The translations under genes were made by a program, and so were the position numbers. 28,248 bases of DNA from Scatosoma sp048465415 (GTDB lineage Bacteria; Bacillota; Clostridia; Christensenellales; Borkfalkiaceae). Every line of letters starts with the position of its first letter. The stretch's first letter is position 1. The stretch is from assembly GCA_048465415.1 (NCBI GenBank), contig DBFWLO010000001.1:1-28248 (forward strand). The letters run 5' to 3'. Below the pieces are notes generated by a model, which did no database searches, was not told where the DNA came from, and was given only the letters and a program-made list of their open reading frames with translations. Positions 5,522 to 13,819 of the stretch are shown here, in pieces.

Positions 5522-6133
5522 ATGAGTTTTATAGATTGGGACGAAAGAGTAGATTCGTTGACGTTAGCGGCGATTGTGAAAAAGAGCAAATCCAAAGAAC
5601 GGATTTTATTCAATGCAGTTAAAGAGGTTGCACAGTTGGAGGAATTGCTGCCTGAACTACCGGAAGCGAATGAGGTTTATAAAATATTAAGCGGGAAAGG
5701 CGGTTTTTCGTCTATTGCTGTTATCAAATATACGGCAGAACGGGAGGTTATAAAAAATTTATATGTTTCTACCTTCCGTATCGGGAAAAAACAGTTTCAC
5801 GAATTGCGAAGGTTACACGACGATGGGAGGATAGAATATGCCGCGTTTGTTTGCAGTGATACGTTCAAACGGGTTGACGAAGATAAAGACTACGATTATT
5901 TCAGTTTCGTCCGAGAGACTGCGGAGGAGTTGGGGTGGGATATATTCACATTGAACAATCATTCCAAAATCATTCTGATGCAGACCGAGGATAATTTTTA
6001 CATTTGCGAAACGTCCAGCAATTTGAATGAAAATCCAAAGATAGAACAATACAGTTTCGAGAACGATAAATGTCTCTTCGGCTTCTATCAGGACTTTTTT
6101 GAATCGGTAAAAGCGGCTTCGAGTCCGCTTTAA
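5522..6133 (+). CDS. Phospholipase-D-like phage protein
   Basis: The 203-residue protein has features of a single-domain PLD-superfamily fold. There is an alternating beta/alpha pattern, and near the C-terminus an H-x-K motif (N-H147-S-K149) is followed after about 13 residues by an E-T-S-S-N-L-N-E-N-P block (E163-P172), close to the HxK...GSxxN signature, then IEQY. Several PLD-like nucleases use this motif on DNA. The usual Gly of GSxxN is replaced here, so activity is uncertain. The gene lies 18 bp after the tRNA and directly upstream of the terminase genes; GAGAGG precedes the ATG. A role in DNA handling at packaging or in host takeover is possible but not shown. Confidence 0.6.
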   Translation: MSFIDWDERVDSLTLAAIVKKSKSKERILFNAVKEVAQLEELLPELPEANEVYKILSGKGGFSSIAVIKYTAEREVIKNLYVSTFRIGKKQFHELRRLHDDGRIEYAAFVCSDTFKRVDEDKDYDYFSFVRETAEELGWDIFTLNNHSKIILMQTEDNFYICETSSNLNENPKIEQYSFENDKCLFGFYQDFFESVKAASSPL

Positions 6134-6173
6134 TTAAAATATTTTCTGGTTTTTGAACAATGGGAGGGCTATT

Positions 6174-6626
6174 TTGAACAATGAAAACCTGAGAAAAATC
6201 GAGTTAAGCCACGACGAAGCCACGAAAAACGGAGCCAAAGGCGGTAAACAGTCGGGGAAGTCGAGACGGAAAAAGAAGCAAATGAAGGACATGTTCGAGT
6301 ATTTGTTGTCGTTAGAGGTCACCGACGAGAAGTTAAAAAAGAAGATGTCGGACATGGGCATAGACGACGAGCAGATGACCTATAACGCAATGGTCTGTTA
6401 TTCTATGATACGCGCGGCGTGTTCGGAGAACGTCAAAGCGGCGGAGTTTATCCGCGACACGACCGGACAGAAGCCGCAGGATAAGGTGAAGGTAGAAGGG
6501 ACGATGGAATCAAAACTGCGCGTGCCGGCGAGTATATCCAAACTAACGACCGAGGAGCTGCGGGCACTGGCGGGAATACAAGTGCCGGAAGGTACGGAAC
6601 GAATAGAAGATGAAACAGATGAGTGA
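6174..6626 (+). CDS. Probable terminase small subunit
   Basis: I choose the TTG at 6174 because a GGGAGGG lies just upstream; the in-frame TTG at 6153 has no such site. The 150-residue product has a basic N-terminal region (GAKGGKQSGKSRRKKKQMK), a helical core (MFEYLLSLEVTDEKLKKKM, then MTYNAMVCYSMIRAACSENVKAAEFIRDTTGQKP), and an acidic tail. Proteins of this type sit immediately before the large terminase in many clostridial phages and are taken as the DNA-recognition subunit. The end overlaps the TerL gene by 17 bp. The assignment rests mainly on position and composition. Confidence 0.72.
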   Translation: MNNENLRKIELSHDEATKNGAKGGKQSGKSRRKKKQMKDMFEYLLSLEVTDEKLKKKMSDMGIDDEQMTYNAMVCYSMIRAACSENVKAAEFIRDTTGQKPQDKVKVEGTMESKLRVPASISKLTTEELRALAGIQVPEGTERIEDETDE

Positions 6627-8034
6627 CGCAGAGCGCAAAGCCCTGCGTTTTTTAGTGGACGTGGAACGCTCCCGGCGTTCGTTTTGGGATTACTGTAACG
6701 TGCTTGCACCCGACTTCTATTTGCCCGACCGAAATTATTTATTCCGCGTTTGCACTCGACTGCAAGACTTTTTATATAACGACGTCGGCGTATTGATCGT
6801 CAACGCTCCGCCGAGACACGGAAAATCCCGCACGGCGAGCAAGTATGTCGAGTGGGTGATGGGCAAAGATCCGACCTTCAAAATCATGACGGGATCGTAT
6901 AACGAAACGCTGTCCACGGTGTTTTCGTCGTCTGTCCGTGACACGATCTCGGCGAGCAAAATCAATCCCTACGACATTGTATATTCGGACATTTTCCCGG
7001 ACACGAAGATCAAACGCGGCGACGCGGCGAAGAACATCTGGTCGCTGGAAGGCTCGGAGGTGAAATCGTACCTGGCGACCTCCCCGACGGGCACGGCGAC
7101 GGGCTTCGGCGCGGATATGCTGGTCATCGACGACATCATCAAATCCGCGCAGGAAGCAAACACAACGTCGATACTCGCCAAGCATTGGGACTGGTTCACA
7201 AACACGATGTATTCACGATTGCAGGGACGGCGGAAGATATTAATCATCATGACGCAGTGGGCAACGCAAGACCTCGCGCACCGCGCGGCGGAGCATTTCC
7301 GCTCTATCGGGGAAAAGGTCGAACAAATCACGCTCAACGCCTTACAACCGAGCGGCAAGATGTTGGATGAGAGGATTCTGCCGCGCAGAGTGTACGACAA
7401 TCTATCGAAAACGCTTGCGCCGAACATCTTCTCAGCGAACTATAAAAACATCGCCGTTGACCTCATAGACGGCGTTTACGGGGCGTTCAAGACCTATAAA
7501 TTGTATGAGATGCCCGAACGGTTCGAAAAGATCTGTTCGCAGACGGACACGGCGGACGAAGGCGGCGACTTCCTCTGTAAAATCATTTACGGGCGGTATA
7601 AAAACCTGCTGTACGTCTTGGACGTTTACTACACACAGGAAAAGATGGAAGTAACGGAGATCGAAGCGGCGAGGCGAACGCTGGAATTCAAAGTGCAATA
7701 TGACGATACGGAATCGAACAACGGCGGGAAAGGCTTCGCCCGAAACGTCGAGCGGAAATACAAAGAACTCGGCGGGACGCTAGCGCGGTTCAGTTGGGAA
7801 GCGCAGAAACAGAACAAGGAAGCGCGGATTCTAACGAACGCGACGGGCGTGAATAATACGGTGGTGATGCCGTGCGACTGGGCGACGCGCTGGCCGGCGT
7901 TCTATAACGACGTGACGCTGTTTTCCCGCACGGCGAAGAACGAACACGACGACGGGCCGGATTGTCTCACCCGGTGCTATGAAAAGGAGTTCGAAAAGCC
8001 GAAGTATATCATATCAGGAGGTATCCGCAGGTGA
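6610..8034 (+). CDS. terL: Terminase large subunit (packaging ATPase/nuclease)
   Basis: This 474-residue protein drives DNA into the procapsid and cuts it. The ATPase part has a Walker A motif APPRHGKS (residues 66-73), a Walker B MLVIDD (170-175, acidic pair D174-D175) and a downstream MTQWATQDLA coupling motif. The C-terminal nuclease part has candidate metal ligands: D313 in QTDTADEGG, the acidic DDTESN segment, and D447/D448/D451 in HDDGPDCLTR. Length is normal for the family. Its stop overlaps the GTG of the portal gene. It defines the start of the structural block. Confidence 0.96.
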   Translation: MKQMSDAERKALRFLVDVERSRRSFWDYCNVLAPDFYLPDRNYLFRVCTRLQDFLYNDVGVLIVNAPPRHGKSRTASKYVEWVMGKDPTFKIMTGSYNETLSTVFSSSVRDTISASKINPYDIVYSDIFPDTKIKRGDAAKNIWSLEGSEVKSYLATSPTGTATGFGADMLVIDDIIKSAQEANTTSILAKHWDWFTNTMYSRLQGRRKILIIMTQWATQDLAHRAAEHFRSIGEKVEQITLNALQPSGKMLDERILPRRVYDNLSKTLAPNIFSANYKNIAVDLIDGVYGAFKTYKLYEMPERFEKICSQTDTADEGGDFLCKIIYGRYKNLLYVLDVYYTQEKMEVTEIEAARRTLEFKVQYDDTESNNGGKGFARNVERKYKELGGTLARFSWEAQKQNKEARILTNATGVNNTVVMPCDWATRWPAFYNDVTLFSRTAKNEHDDGPDCLTRCYEKEFEKPKYIISGGIRR

Positions 8035-9668
8035 CGGATTTATCATTTTTACAGGAAGGCGCGTATTTCCCGCCGATCGAGGAAGCGAAGCGAATCGGCG
8101 GGTATCAGGAATATAAACTGATGTTTGACGGGAACACGCACGCGGCAGAGACACGGCATTTCCGGCAGACGCTGGACAATATCAACCGTCTGGCTATGCT
8201 GCTCGGGTGGACGGAGTCGTATGTATCGGTGGAATTGAACTATTTCAAATTCCTTGCGAAAAAGACGGCGGACTTTGTCTGTGGCGAGTGGCCGGACATA
8301 CGGGTGACGGGCAAGAACGAGCGTAAGCAGAAGGTGATCGACGAGATACGCCGAAAGACGAAGTTCGACGTGAAACACTACGACGCATGGATAGACGTGG
8401 CAACCTATGGCGAATGTCCGCTTCGGATTTATTACGGCGGGGACGGAAAGGCGACGTTCACGTTGATCAATCCCGAAAATTTCTATAAGGTGGTCGATCC
8501 CGAAGATCCGTACAACGTGAAACAGTATGTGATCACGCATATCGGCCTGGAAGATAAAAAGCTGATACTGACGGCGCAGATTCACGAACGCGGAAGCTAT
8601 ACGGTGCGGAAATTTCTTTGCGAGCCGTTTCATGGCTATCCGGCGACGCTGGAGAATCAGTATCGATATATTCCAGAAAGCACAAAAAAAGAAAATCTAT
8701 ACACCATGATCTGCGACAGACTGACGGACGAGATTTTCCGTTATGCCCCGGTGCGAATCATCAAAGAAATCACGAAACAGCCGATAGTGATCGATACGGG
8801 GCTGGACGACTTCGCGATCATCGAATTGAAAAACGTTCTCTCTTCCGATAAACAATATTGCGCATCGGATTTTGACGACATCGACAGTATCGTGGCTATG
8901 CAACACCGGATTCTCGCAGAGATACAGCTCGTTTTCGATAAATACACCGTGCCCACCGGCTACGGGGACAGCGAGATGGTGGCCGCAGACGAGAGCAAAG
9001 GCGAGCATTTCTTTGAGATCGGGAAATTTTTCGGGATTCCTCAGAACGGAGTGACTCCGGGGTATATCCAGCCCGACATCTCCCGCTTACAGCAGTATTT
9101 CAACGCATTGGATAACCTCGACAAAAAAATGAAAGTCCTTTCGGAAATGGGCGGGGTTTTATCGTTCGAAGGCGTACCGAGCGGAATTGCCGTGGAGACC
9201 ATGAAATCGATGTATGTGTCGGAGCTGAAAAAGGCGGAACGGTTGACGACGAAGAACACGGCGGAGATCGTGAAGCTGTTCAGTCTGATGTCAAAATCCT
9301 ATGGGGAGTTTATCCCCGAAGAGGAGATCGGCATCACCTGGTACGACGGTTTGCCGAACAGCGAACAGGCGGACGTAAATATCTCGGCGGCAAAAGTGCA
9401 GAGCGATCTCTCTTCTCGCCGAAGTGAGCTGATCACCCGTTACAACATGACGGAGGACGAAGCGGAGGCGGAGATAGAGCAGATTTTGCAGGAGAAATCG
9501 GATTTTGCGACGTATGCAATGGGCGGCGGCATGTTCGGATTTGCGGGCGGCGGCGAAAACGAGCCGCAGGGCGCGAAGGAAGCCCCGAAAAAAGGCAATG
9601 CGGAAAAATCGGAGCAAGACGGGGACGCGGAAGGCGGTGAGCTGAATGGCGCAGAAAAGGAGCAGTGA
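8031..9668 (+). CDS. Portal protein (SPP1 gp6-like)
   Basis: This 545-residue protein forms the dodecameric ring through which DNA passes. Its position directly after TerL, its length and its pattern (N-terminal LNYFKFLAKKTADFVCGEWP, central beta-rich stem and wing regions, LSRRSELITRYNMTEDEAEAE near the C-terminus) fit the SPP1-type portal family. The start is a GTG at 8031 overlapping the TerL stop, with CAGGAGG upstream. The last 50 residues are low-complexity, rich in Gly, Glu and Lys (KKGNAEKSEQDGDAEGGE), as is common for portals. The gene overlaps the minor capsid gene by 23 bp. Confidence 0.92.
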   Translation: MTDLSFLQEGAYFPPIEEAKRIGGYQEYKLMFDGNTHAAETRHFRQTLDNINRLAMLLGWTESYVSVELNYFKFLAKKTADFVCGEWPDIRVTGKNERKQKVIDEIRRKTKFDVKHYDAWIDVATYGECPLRIYYGGDGKATFTLINPENFYKVVDPEDPYNVKQYVITHIGLEDKKLILTAQIHERGSYTVRKFLCEPFHGYPATLENQYRYIPESTKKENLYTMICDRLTDEIFRYAPVRIIKEITKQPIVIDTGLDDFAIIELKNVLSSDKQYCASDFDDIDSIVAMQHRILAEIQLVFDKYTVPTGYGDSEMVAADESKGEHFFEIGKFFGIPQNGVTPGYIQPDISRLQQYFNALDNLDKKMKVLSEMGGVLSFEGVPSGIAVETMKSMYVSELKKAERLTTKNTAEIVKLFSLMSKSYGEFIPEEEIGITWYDGLPNSEQADVNISAAKVQSDLSSRRSELITRYNMTEDEAEAEIEQILQEKSDFATYAMGGGMFGFAGGGENEPQGAKEAPKKGNAEKSEQDGDAEGGELNGAEKEQ

Positions 9669-11163
9669 CGATGATGTTGAAAGAATGTTGCATGAAACCA
9701 TCGGACGATATCAGGAAATCCTGTTCAAGGCCGCGAATACCAAGCGCGGAGAAAGTTGGGCGCATTATCAGAAACGTTTCTTTCAGGCGCTGGACGGTGC
9801 CGCCATAACCGTGCGGCAGCAGACGCAGGGAATTATAAATAGTTATATTCCTTCCTCTTCCGCGCCAAATTCCGCGTTATTGAAGAGCTTCGGCGCAAAC
9901 TACGGCGGCGAAGAAGTCAAACTGACAACCTATGTGCGAATCGTCAATGCGATAACGGAATCTGTTAATCAGTATAAGGACAAATTGAACACGGAAATTA
10001 TCCGCCGGGAAAAGGACGGCAGAGTCACAACGGTGATGGATTTGCACGACATCATCAACGAGGATTTGAAAAACGACGACGTGACAGTGGTGAGGTATGC
10101 GAACGGCGCGAAAATGCCCGTGGATAAATACGCGGACATGCTCGCCCGCACGTCCCGGGCGGAAACGGAAAATCTCGCGATGATCCAGCAAGCGCTCCGG
10201 GAGGGGCTGGATTTGGTGGAGTGCGACGTCGTCAGTCCGACTTGCGATATTTGCGCGGTGTATCAGAATCGGCGATATAGCATATCGGGAAAAAGCAGTC
10301 ACTATCCCGCGTTGTATAAGACGGCGTTCAAGTCCGGGTACAGTATCATTCACCCGATCTGCCGGCATTCCTGGTCTCCCGTGCACGAAGAAATGTACAC
10401 AGACGAAGAGAATCGGGAAATGCTGGACTTTACGCACCGTTCGTGGGAACCGGATCGAAACGGCGTGCATTTCCAACAGGGCGAGAAAGCCCGAGAGGAA
10501 TACGCACGCGGGGAGCAGCTCATGCGGCAATGGAACAGCGAACTGGTAGACTATGAACGCATGAAAGCGAGCTACAAAGAGAAGGGCATGGAGCCACCGT
10601 ATAAGACGCTGGGCGCGTATCGGCGGGAGGTACGGAAACCGCCGGAGAAACAGTCGCCCGTGATCCAGGGCTGGAAAAAGCGCGGAAACGACGAGCAGCA
10701 ATACGAACGCTGGAAAAATATCGTCGGCGAAAAGAACGTGCCCGAAACGCTTGAAAAATTCCAGGGAATGAAGTATAATAAAGACGAGAAAGTCCGGCGG
10801 GAGTTCGATCTTCTTCGTCAATACAAAGAGACGGTCGAAACGGACGGCGTGACGAATATCGGATTTAAGGCGTATCAAGGCGTTATGCAAAAAGCGACAA
10901 AAGAGATTGTCGGCATAAATACTTCGGACGGAAAAGGAATTAAAAGTATATCGAAACATCTTGTAGATAGGATTATAGGAAGCGAAAAACAAAAGCGTCT
11001 TGGCGTATCGATTGAAGAAGTCGTCGAAACTATCGAGAAAGGTACGATAGTTAAGCAGACGGAAAAAAGTATCAAATACCGATACGAGGACGTAGAAGTT
11101 TCCGTAAATCCCGTTACGGGAAACGTAATTCAATGCAACCCGTATAGCAGAGGTAAGAAATGA
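9646..11163 (+). CDS. Minor capsid protein (MuF-like) with toxin-like C-terminal domain
   Basis: The first 270 or so residues match the phage minor capsid 2 / MuF-type head morphogenesis family: a helical N-terminus, then C200-DI-C203 in SPTCDICAVYQNRRYSI, and HPICRHSW (H236-H241), a conserved Cys/His set. A linker follows (residues about 270-400). The last 115 residues change character and become AT-rich in DNA: SISKHLVDRIIGSEKQKRLG (H438), SIEEVVETIEKGTI, and VSVNPVTGNVI (N488). This resembles the Barnase-EndoU-ColicinE5/D-RelE-like RNase domains seen at the C-termini of MuF polymorphic toxins. A small gene follows with an ATGA overlap, as expected for an immunity protein. The start lies inside the portal gene; GGTGAG is a weak upstream site. 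Confidence 0.88.
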   Translation: MAQKRSSDDDVERMLHETIGRYQEILFKAANTKRGESWAHYQKRFFQALDGAAITVRQQTQGIINSYIPSSSAPNSALLKSFGANYGGEEVKLTTYVRIVNAITESVNQYKDKLNTEIIRREKDGRVTTVMDLHDIINEDLKNDDVTVVRYANGAKMPVDKYADMLARTSRAETENLAMIQQALREGLDLVECDVVSPTCDICAVYQNRRYSISGKSSHYPALYKTAFKSGYSIIHPICRHSWSPVHEEMYTDEENREMLDFTHRSWEPDRNGVHFQQGEKAREEYARGEQLMRQWNSELVDYERMKASYKEKGMEPPYKTLGAYRREVRKPPEKQSPVIQGWKKRGNDEQQYERWKNIVGEKNVPETLEKFQGMKYNKDEKVRREFDLLRQYKETVETDGVTNIGFKAYQGVMQKATKEIVGINTSDGKGIKSISKHLVDRIIGSEKQKRLGVSIEEVVETIEKGTIVKQTEKSIKYRYEDVEVSVNPVTGNVIQCNPYSRGKK

Positions 11164-11372
11164 AAGTAACAGAACAACAAAAAAACGCGTTAAAATCGCA
11201 GCTAACCGAAGAAGAATACGACAAGCTGTGGACATACGCTTCCGATCTCGGAGAGTTTTTATCGGCGTTGGACGACCTGATTATTTCAAGGTTTGATAAA
11301 AACGACGAGAACACGCCCGAAGCGGAAAAACTACAATGTATATTTGACGAGATTTATAATCAAAACGACTAA
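11160..11372 (+). CDS. Small acidic protein, candidate immunity protein for the upstream toxin domain
   Basis: The 70-residue product is mostly helical and acidic (LTEEEYDKLWTYASDLGEFL, then NDENTPEAEKLQCIFDEIY). Its ATG overlaps the stop of the minor capsid gene and it ends in a terminator, so it is locked to the toxin-like C-terminus. Its AT-rich composition matches that domain rather than the flanking head genes. I recognise no named family. Position, size and acidity fit an immunity protein that neutralises a basic RNase; that function is inference. Confidence 0.7.
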   Translation: MKVTEQQKNALKSQLTEEEYDKLWTYASDLGEFLSALDDLIISRFDKNDENTPEAEKLQCIFDEIYNQND

Positions 11373-11404
11373 AAGCATTTTGCAGTCAAATGCAAAGTGC
11401 TTTT
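11371..11404 (+). terminator. Terminator after the toxin/immunity pair
   Basis: AAAAGCATTTTGCA pairs with TGCAAAGTGCTTTT (14 pairs, one wobble) around a GTCAAA loop, followed by a T run. It closes the candidate immunity gene. The top of the stem belongs to a dyad motif that recurs elsewhere in the window. Confidence 0.85.
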
Positions 11405-11437
11405 TTCATGCAAAAAAACAAGGAGGTGAAAGAAAAA

Positions 11438-11608
11438 ATGGAACGTACACAACCTGTTATTCCTTTTGAGGAGGTCGAAAAGGCGGCAAAACCGCTTGTA
11501 GAGCTTTTAAGAGAGAAAGGACACCCGCACATGACGGCGTTGGTAACCGGGCGAGGAGTAGAGATAACCGAAACCGTTGTCGGAGTACCTATGCCGTATG
11601 ACGATTAA
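11438..11608 (+). CDS. Short hypothetical phage protein
   Basis: The start is the ATG at 11438, set by a near-perfect AGGAGGTGA (11421-11429). The frame is open upstream into the terminator, but that part is not likely to be translated. The 56-residue product has a helix (PFEEVEKAAKPLVELLREKG) and a short beta-rich end (VTGRGVEITETVVGVPMPYD). No function is recognised. It lies between two terminators in the head-gene block; similar small proteins are frequent at this point in clostridial phages. Confidence 0.75.
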   Translation: MERTQPVIPFEEVEKAAKPLVELLREKGHPHMTALVTGRGVEITETVVGVPMPYDD

Positions 11609-11622
11609 TCAAATCCAATACC

Positions 11623-11654
11623 AAGGGGGCAACGCTTCGGCGCTGTCCTTTTTT
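11623..11654 (+). terminator. Terminator before the scaffold gene
   Basis: AAGGGGGCAACGC and GCGCTGTCCTT pair around a TTCG tetraloop with one mismatch and a few wobbles, followed by TTTTTT. In a late operon this would act as a partial terminator, unless read-through is helped by antitermination. In the 95 bases up to the scaffold start I see no gene and no clear promoter. Confidence 0.75.
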
Positions 11655-11748
11655 ATACCACTCGTCGGGCGAGGGACGTGAAAACACAGCGACATAAAAA
11701 AATCCACCGTGGGACGCTTGCCACGATAAAAGGCGAAAGGAGTATTTT

Positions 11749-12276
11749 ATGAAACGGGAAGAACTGAAAGCATTGGGACTGACGGACGAACAAATCGACG
11801 GCGTCATGGAGAACTACGGGAAAGCCGTGGTCAATCTTCAAAAGACGGCAGACGAGAAAGACGCGGAGCTGAAAAAGTATCAGAAGGGCGGAGAATATTA
11901 CACCGATCCGAAAGAGATCGAGCGTTTAAAAGAGTTCGAAACCAGCACCAAAGCCGAAAAAGTGAAGGCAACCAAAGACAAGGCGTTTGACGCCATGCTC
12001 GCGAAACTGAAAGTCAAGGACGATTTTAAAAAGATCCTGAAAAAGTCGTTGGATTATGAAAAAATCGAAGTGGACGACAAGGGCGAAATCAAATCGGACT
12101 ATGAAAAGAAGTTCAGCGAGGAACTGAAAGCGGACTGCCCGTCCGCGTTTGACACGCCGCCAACGGGTACGGGGATCAACTTCGGAAACGCTTACGGCGG
12201 AGAAAAGAACAAAACGGCCGAGCCGACAAAAGACGAATGGACGGCGGCTATCGGAGCAAAACAAAATTCAAAATAA
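11749..12276 (+). CDS. Scaffold protein (Gp20 family)
   Basis: The 175-residue protein is highly charged and helical, rich in Lys, Glu and Asp, and begins MKREELKALGLTDEQIDGVM, the usual opening of the Gp20-type phage scaffold. The central region is coiled-coil-like (EKDAELKKYQ, KEIERLKEFETSTKAEKVKA), and the C-terminus is a Gly/Thr-rich linker ending in a short basic helix that would contact the major capsid protein. It sits right before the major capsid gene, with AAAGGAG upstream. The scaffold directs shell assembly and is lost from mature heads. Confidence 0.88.
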   Translation: MKREELKALGLTDEQIDGVMENYGKAVVNLQKTADEKDAELKKYQKGGEYYTDPKEIERLKEFETSTKAEKVKATKDKAFDAMLAKLKVKDDFKKILKKSLDYEKIEVDDKGEIKSDYEKKFSEELKADCPSAFDTPPTGTGINFGNAYGGEKNKTAEPTKDEWTAAIGAKQNSK

Positions 12277-12294
12277 TAAGGAGAATAAAAAATT

Positions 12295-13287
12295 ATGTTG
12301 ACATTGGCAGAATACAAAACGGGGTTGAGAGATCATCTCGACCAGTTGGTAGTGGACGAATTTCGTCGGAACTCGGAGCTTTTGGACAGACTGTCGTTTG
12401 ACGCGGCGGTATCGGCAAACGGCAGCGGTTCGACGATGAACTATGGCTATTTACAGCTCAAAGAGCCTTCGGGCGCAGGCACGCGTGCGATCAATAACGA
12501 CTACACAGCCAACGACGCAAAACGCGAAGAGAAGAACACGCACTGCGTGATTCTCGGAGGCATGTATGAACTCGACCGCGTGGTGGCAAAGACCTCGGGC
12601 GCGCTCGACGAGGTAGCCTTCCAGACGCGGGACAAGATAAAGGCCACGGCGAACCTGTTCCATTACATGGCGCTCAACGGCGTGGAGAAACAAGATTCCA
12701 CTACCGGTTCGTATACCGAGTTCAACGGCCTTTCCAAGCTGCTGACGGGAGCAAGCACCGAAGCGATGGCTTCCGTGGATATTTCCACTTCGGCGAAGCT
12801 GGACAGCAATTATCAGGCGTTTTTGGACGAACTGGACGCGGCGCTCGCCGCCATGCTCGTCAAGCCCGATCTTTTGATCATGAACAGGTTTCTGAAACTG
12901 AAAATCATCTCGGCGGCGCGGCGTGCGGGGTACTACGAACGGACGGAGAACAGTTTCGGCAAGCCCGTCGATTCGTATAACGGGATTGCTATGCTCGACG
13001 CGGGCGAATACTACGACAAGACCTCGAAATCGTCCAAATATGCCGTGCCTATCGATACGACGACGGGCAAAACGGATCTGTTCGCGGTATCGCTGGAACG
13101 CGACGGGTTCATCGGCGTGACGACGCAGGGCGGGCAGAACATGATCACGAACATCGTGCCCGACTTCACCCGCGCGGAAGCGGTGCAGAAGGGCTCGGTA
13201 GAGATGATCGCGGCGGTCGCGCTTAAAAACACCAAGAAGGCGGCCGTGTTGCGCGGGATTCAGATTCAGACAGGCTCCGCAGGCTAA
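12295..13287 (+). CDS. Major capsid protein (HK97 fold)
   Basis: The 330-residue protein follows the scaffold gene by 18 bp and is followed by connector genes, the standard place for the major capsid protein. It opens with LTLAEYKTGLRDHLDQLVVDEFRRNSELLDRL, then a beta-rich E-loop region (TMNYGYLQLKEPSG), and a conserved C-terminal core with LLIMNRFLKLKIISAARRAG and a last strand EAVQKGSVEMIAAVAL. An AAGGAG precedes the ATG. Codon choice is GC-rich and even, as expected for a highly expressed gene. A hairpin directly after it may limit expression of the downstream connectors. Confidence 0.93.
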   Translation: MLTLAEYKTGLRDHLDQLVVDEFRRNSELLDRLSFDAAVSANGSGSTMNYGYLQLKEPSGAGTRAINNDYTANDAKREEKNTHCVILGGMYELDRVVAKTSGALDEVAFQTRDKIKATANLFHYMALNGVEKQDSTTGSYTEFNGLSKLLTGASTEAMASVDISTSAKLDSNYQAFLDELDAALAAMLVKPDLLIMNRFLKLKIISAARRAGYYERTENSFGKPVDSYNGIAMLDAGEYYDKTSKSSKYAVPIDTTTGKTDLFAVSLERDGFIGVTTQGGQNMITNIVPDFTRAEAVQKGSVEMIAAVALKNTKKAAVLRGIQIQTGSAG

Positions 13288-13300
13288 TCGGCAAACATCA

Positions 13301-13333
13301 GGGCGGCGGGCGATCCTGCCGCCCGAACCTTTT
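13301..13333 (+). terminator. Hairpin/attenuator after the major capsid gene
   Basis: GGGCGGC and GCCGCCC form a perfect seven-pair GC stem with a ten-base loop, followed by GAACCTTTT. The T run is short and offset, so it is probably a partial terminator or a stabiliser of the capsid mRNA 3' end, keeping connector levels lower than capsid. Confidence 0.6.
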
Positions 13334-13347
13334 AACGGGAGGGCTAT

Positions 13348-13815
13348 ATGCTGGAAATAAATAAAAACACCTATGTGACGGTATCCGAAGCGGACGAGAT
13401 GATCCGACAACGCTTAAACCGTTACGACGGACTCCGGCTGTTCTGGGAAGTCTTGGACGACGAGGAAAAGGAAAGCTATCTCCTGCGCGCAGCCGAGCAG
13501 ATCGACAGTCTCGCCTACCCGGGGAGCAAAACTTCTTCCGCGCAGGCTATGACCTTCCCTCGCTTCCCCGAACAGACAGTGCCGCTGAAAGTCAAACTCG
13601 CGCAGGTCTATAACGCGCTCGGGTTTTTGAATGCGGAGATCAGGCAATCGGCGCGGGAACATCAGGACATTTACGAACGCATGGGAATCGTTTTTAAGCC
13701 CCAGATTGTGCCGGAGATGGGCGTTTCCGTTGCGGTCGATAAATCACCCTTGGAAAGCGTGAAAGCCTACGAAGCGTTAAAATTGTACCGCATGGGCGGG
13801 TTTAGAATGAGGTGA
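13348..13815 (+). CDS. Head-tail connector / adaptor protein (DnaT-like family)
   Basis: The 155-residue protein starts NKNTYVTVSEADEMI, the N-terminus typical of phage head-completion adaptors labelled DnaT-like. It continues with helices (DEEKESYLLRAAEQIDSL) and a W/Y-rich middle ending FPRFPEQTVPLKVKLAQVYNAL. This fits proteins that dock under the portal ring. GGGAGGG precedes the ATG. It is the first of four or five small connector genes after the major capsid protein. Confidence 0.82.
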   Translation: MLEINKNTYVTVSEADEMIRQRLNRYDGLRLFWEVLDDEEKESYLLRAAEQIDSLAYPGSKTSSAQAMTFPRFPEQTVPLKVKLAQVYNALGFLNAEIRQSAREHQDIYERMGIVFKPQIVPEMGVSVAVDKSPLESVKAYEALKLYRMGGFRMR

Positions 13816-13819
13816 CGAG

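Noticed and set aside
6153..6173. Upstream TTG start for the TerS-like gene
   Set aside because: The strong GGGAGGG lies downstream of this codon and serves the TTG at 6174; nothing suitable precedes 6153.
9877..11235. A 452-codon open frame on the - strand across the minor capsid gene
   Set aside because: It has no ribosome binding site, low-complexity Arg/Phe/Leu-rich translation and lies fully over a strongly supported + strand gene. It is a shadow frame caused by codon bias.
12451..13410. A 319-codon open frame on the - strand across the major capsid gene
   Set aside because: Translation is rich in Arg and His with no domain features, and the + strand capsid gene is certain. It is an antisense artefact.
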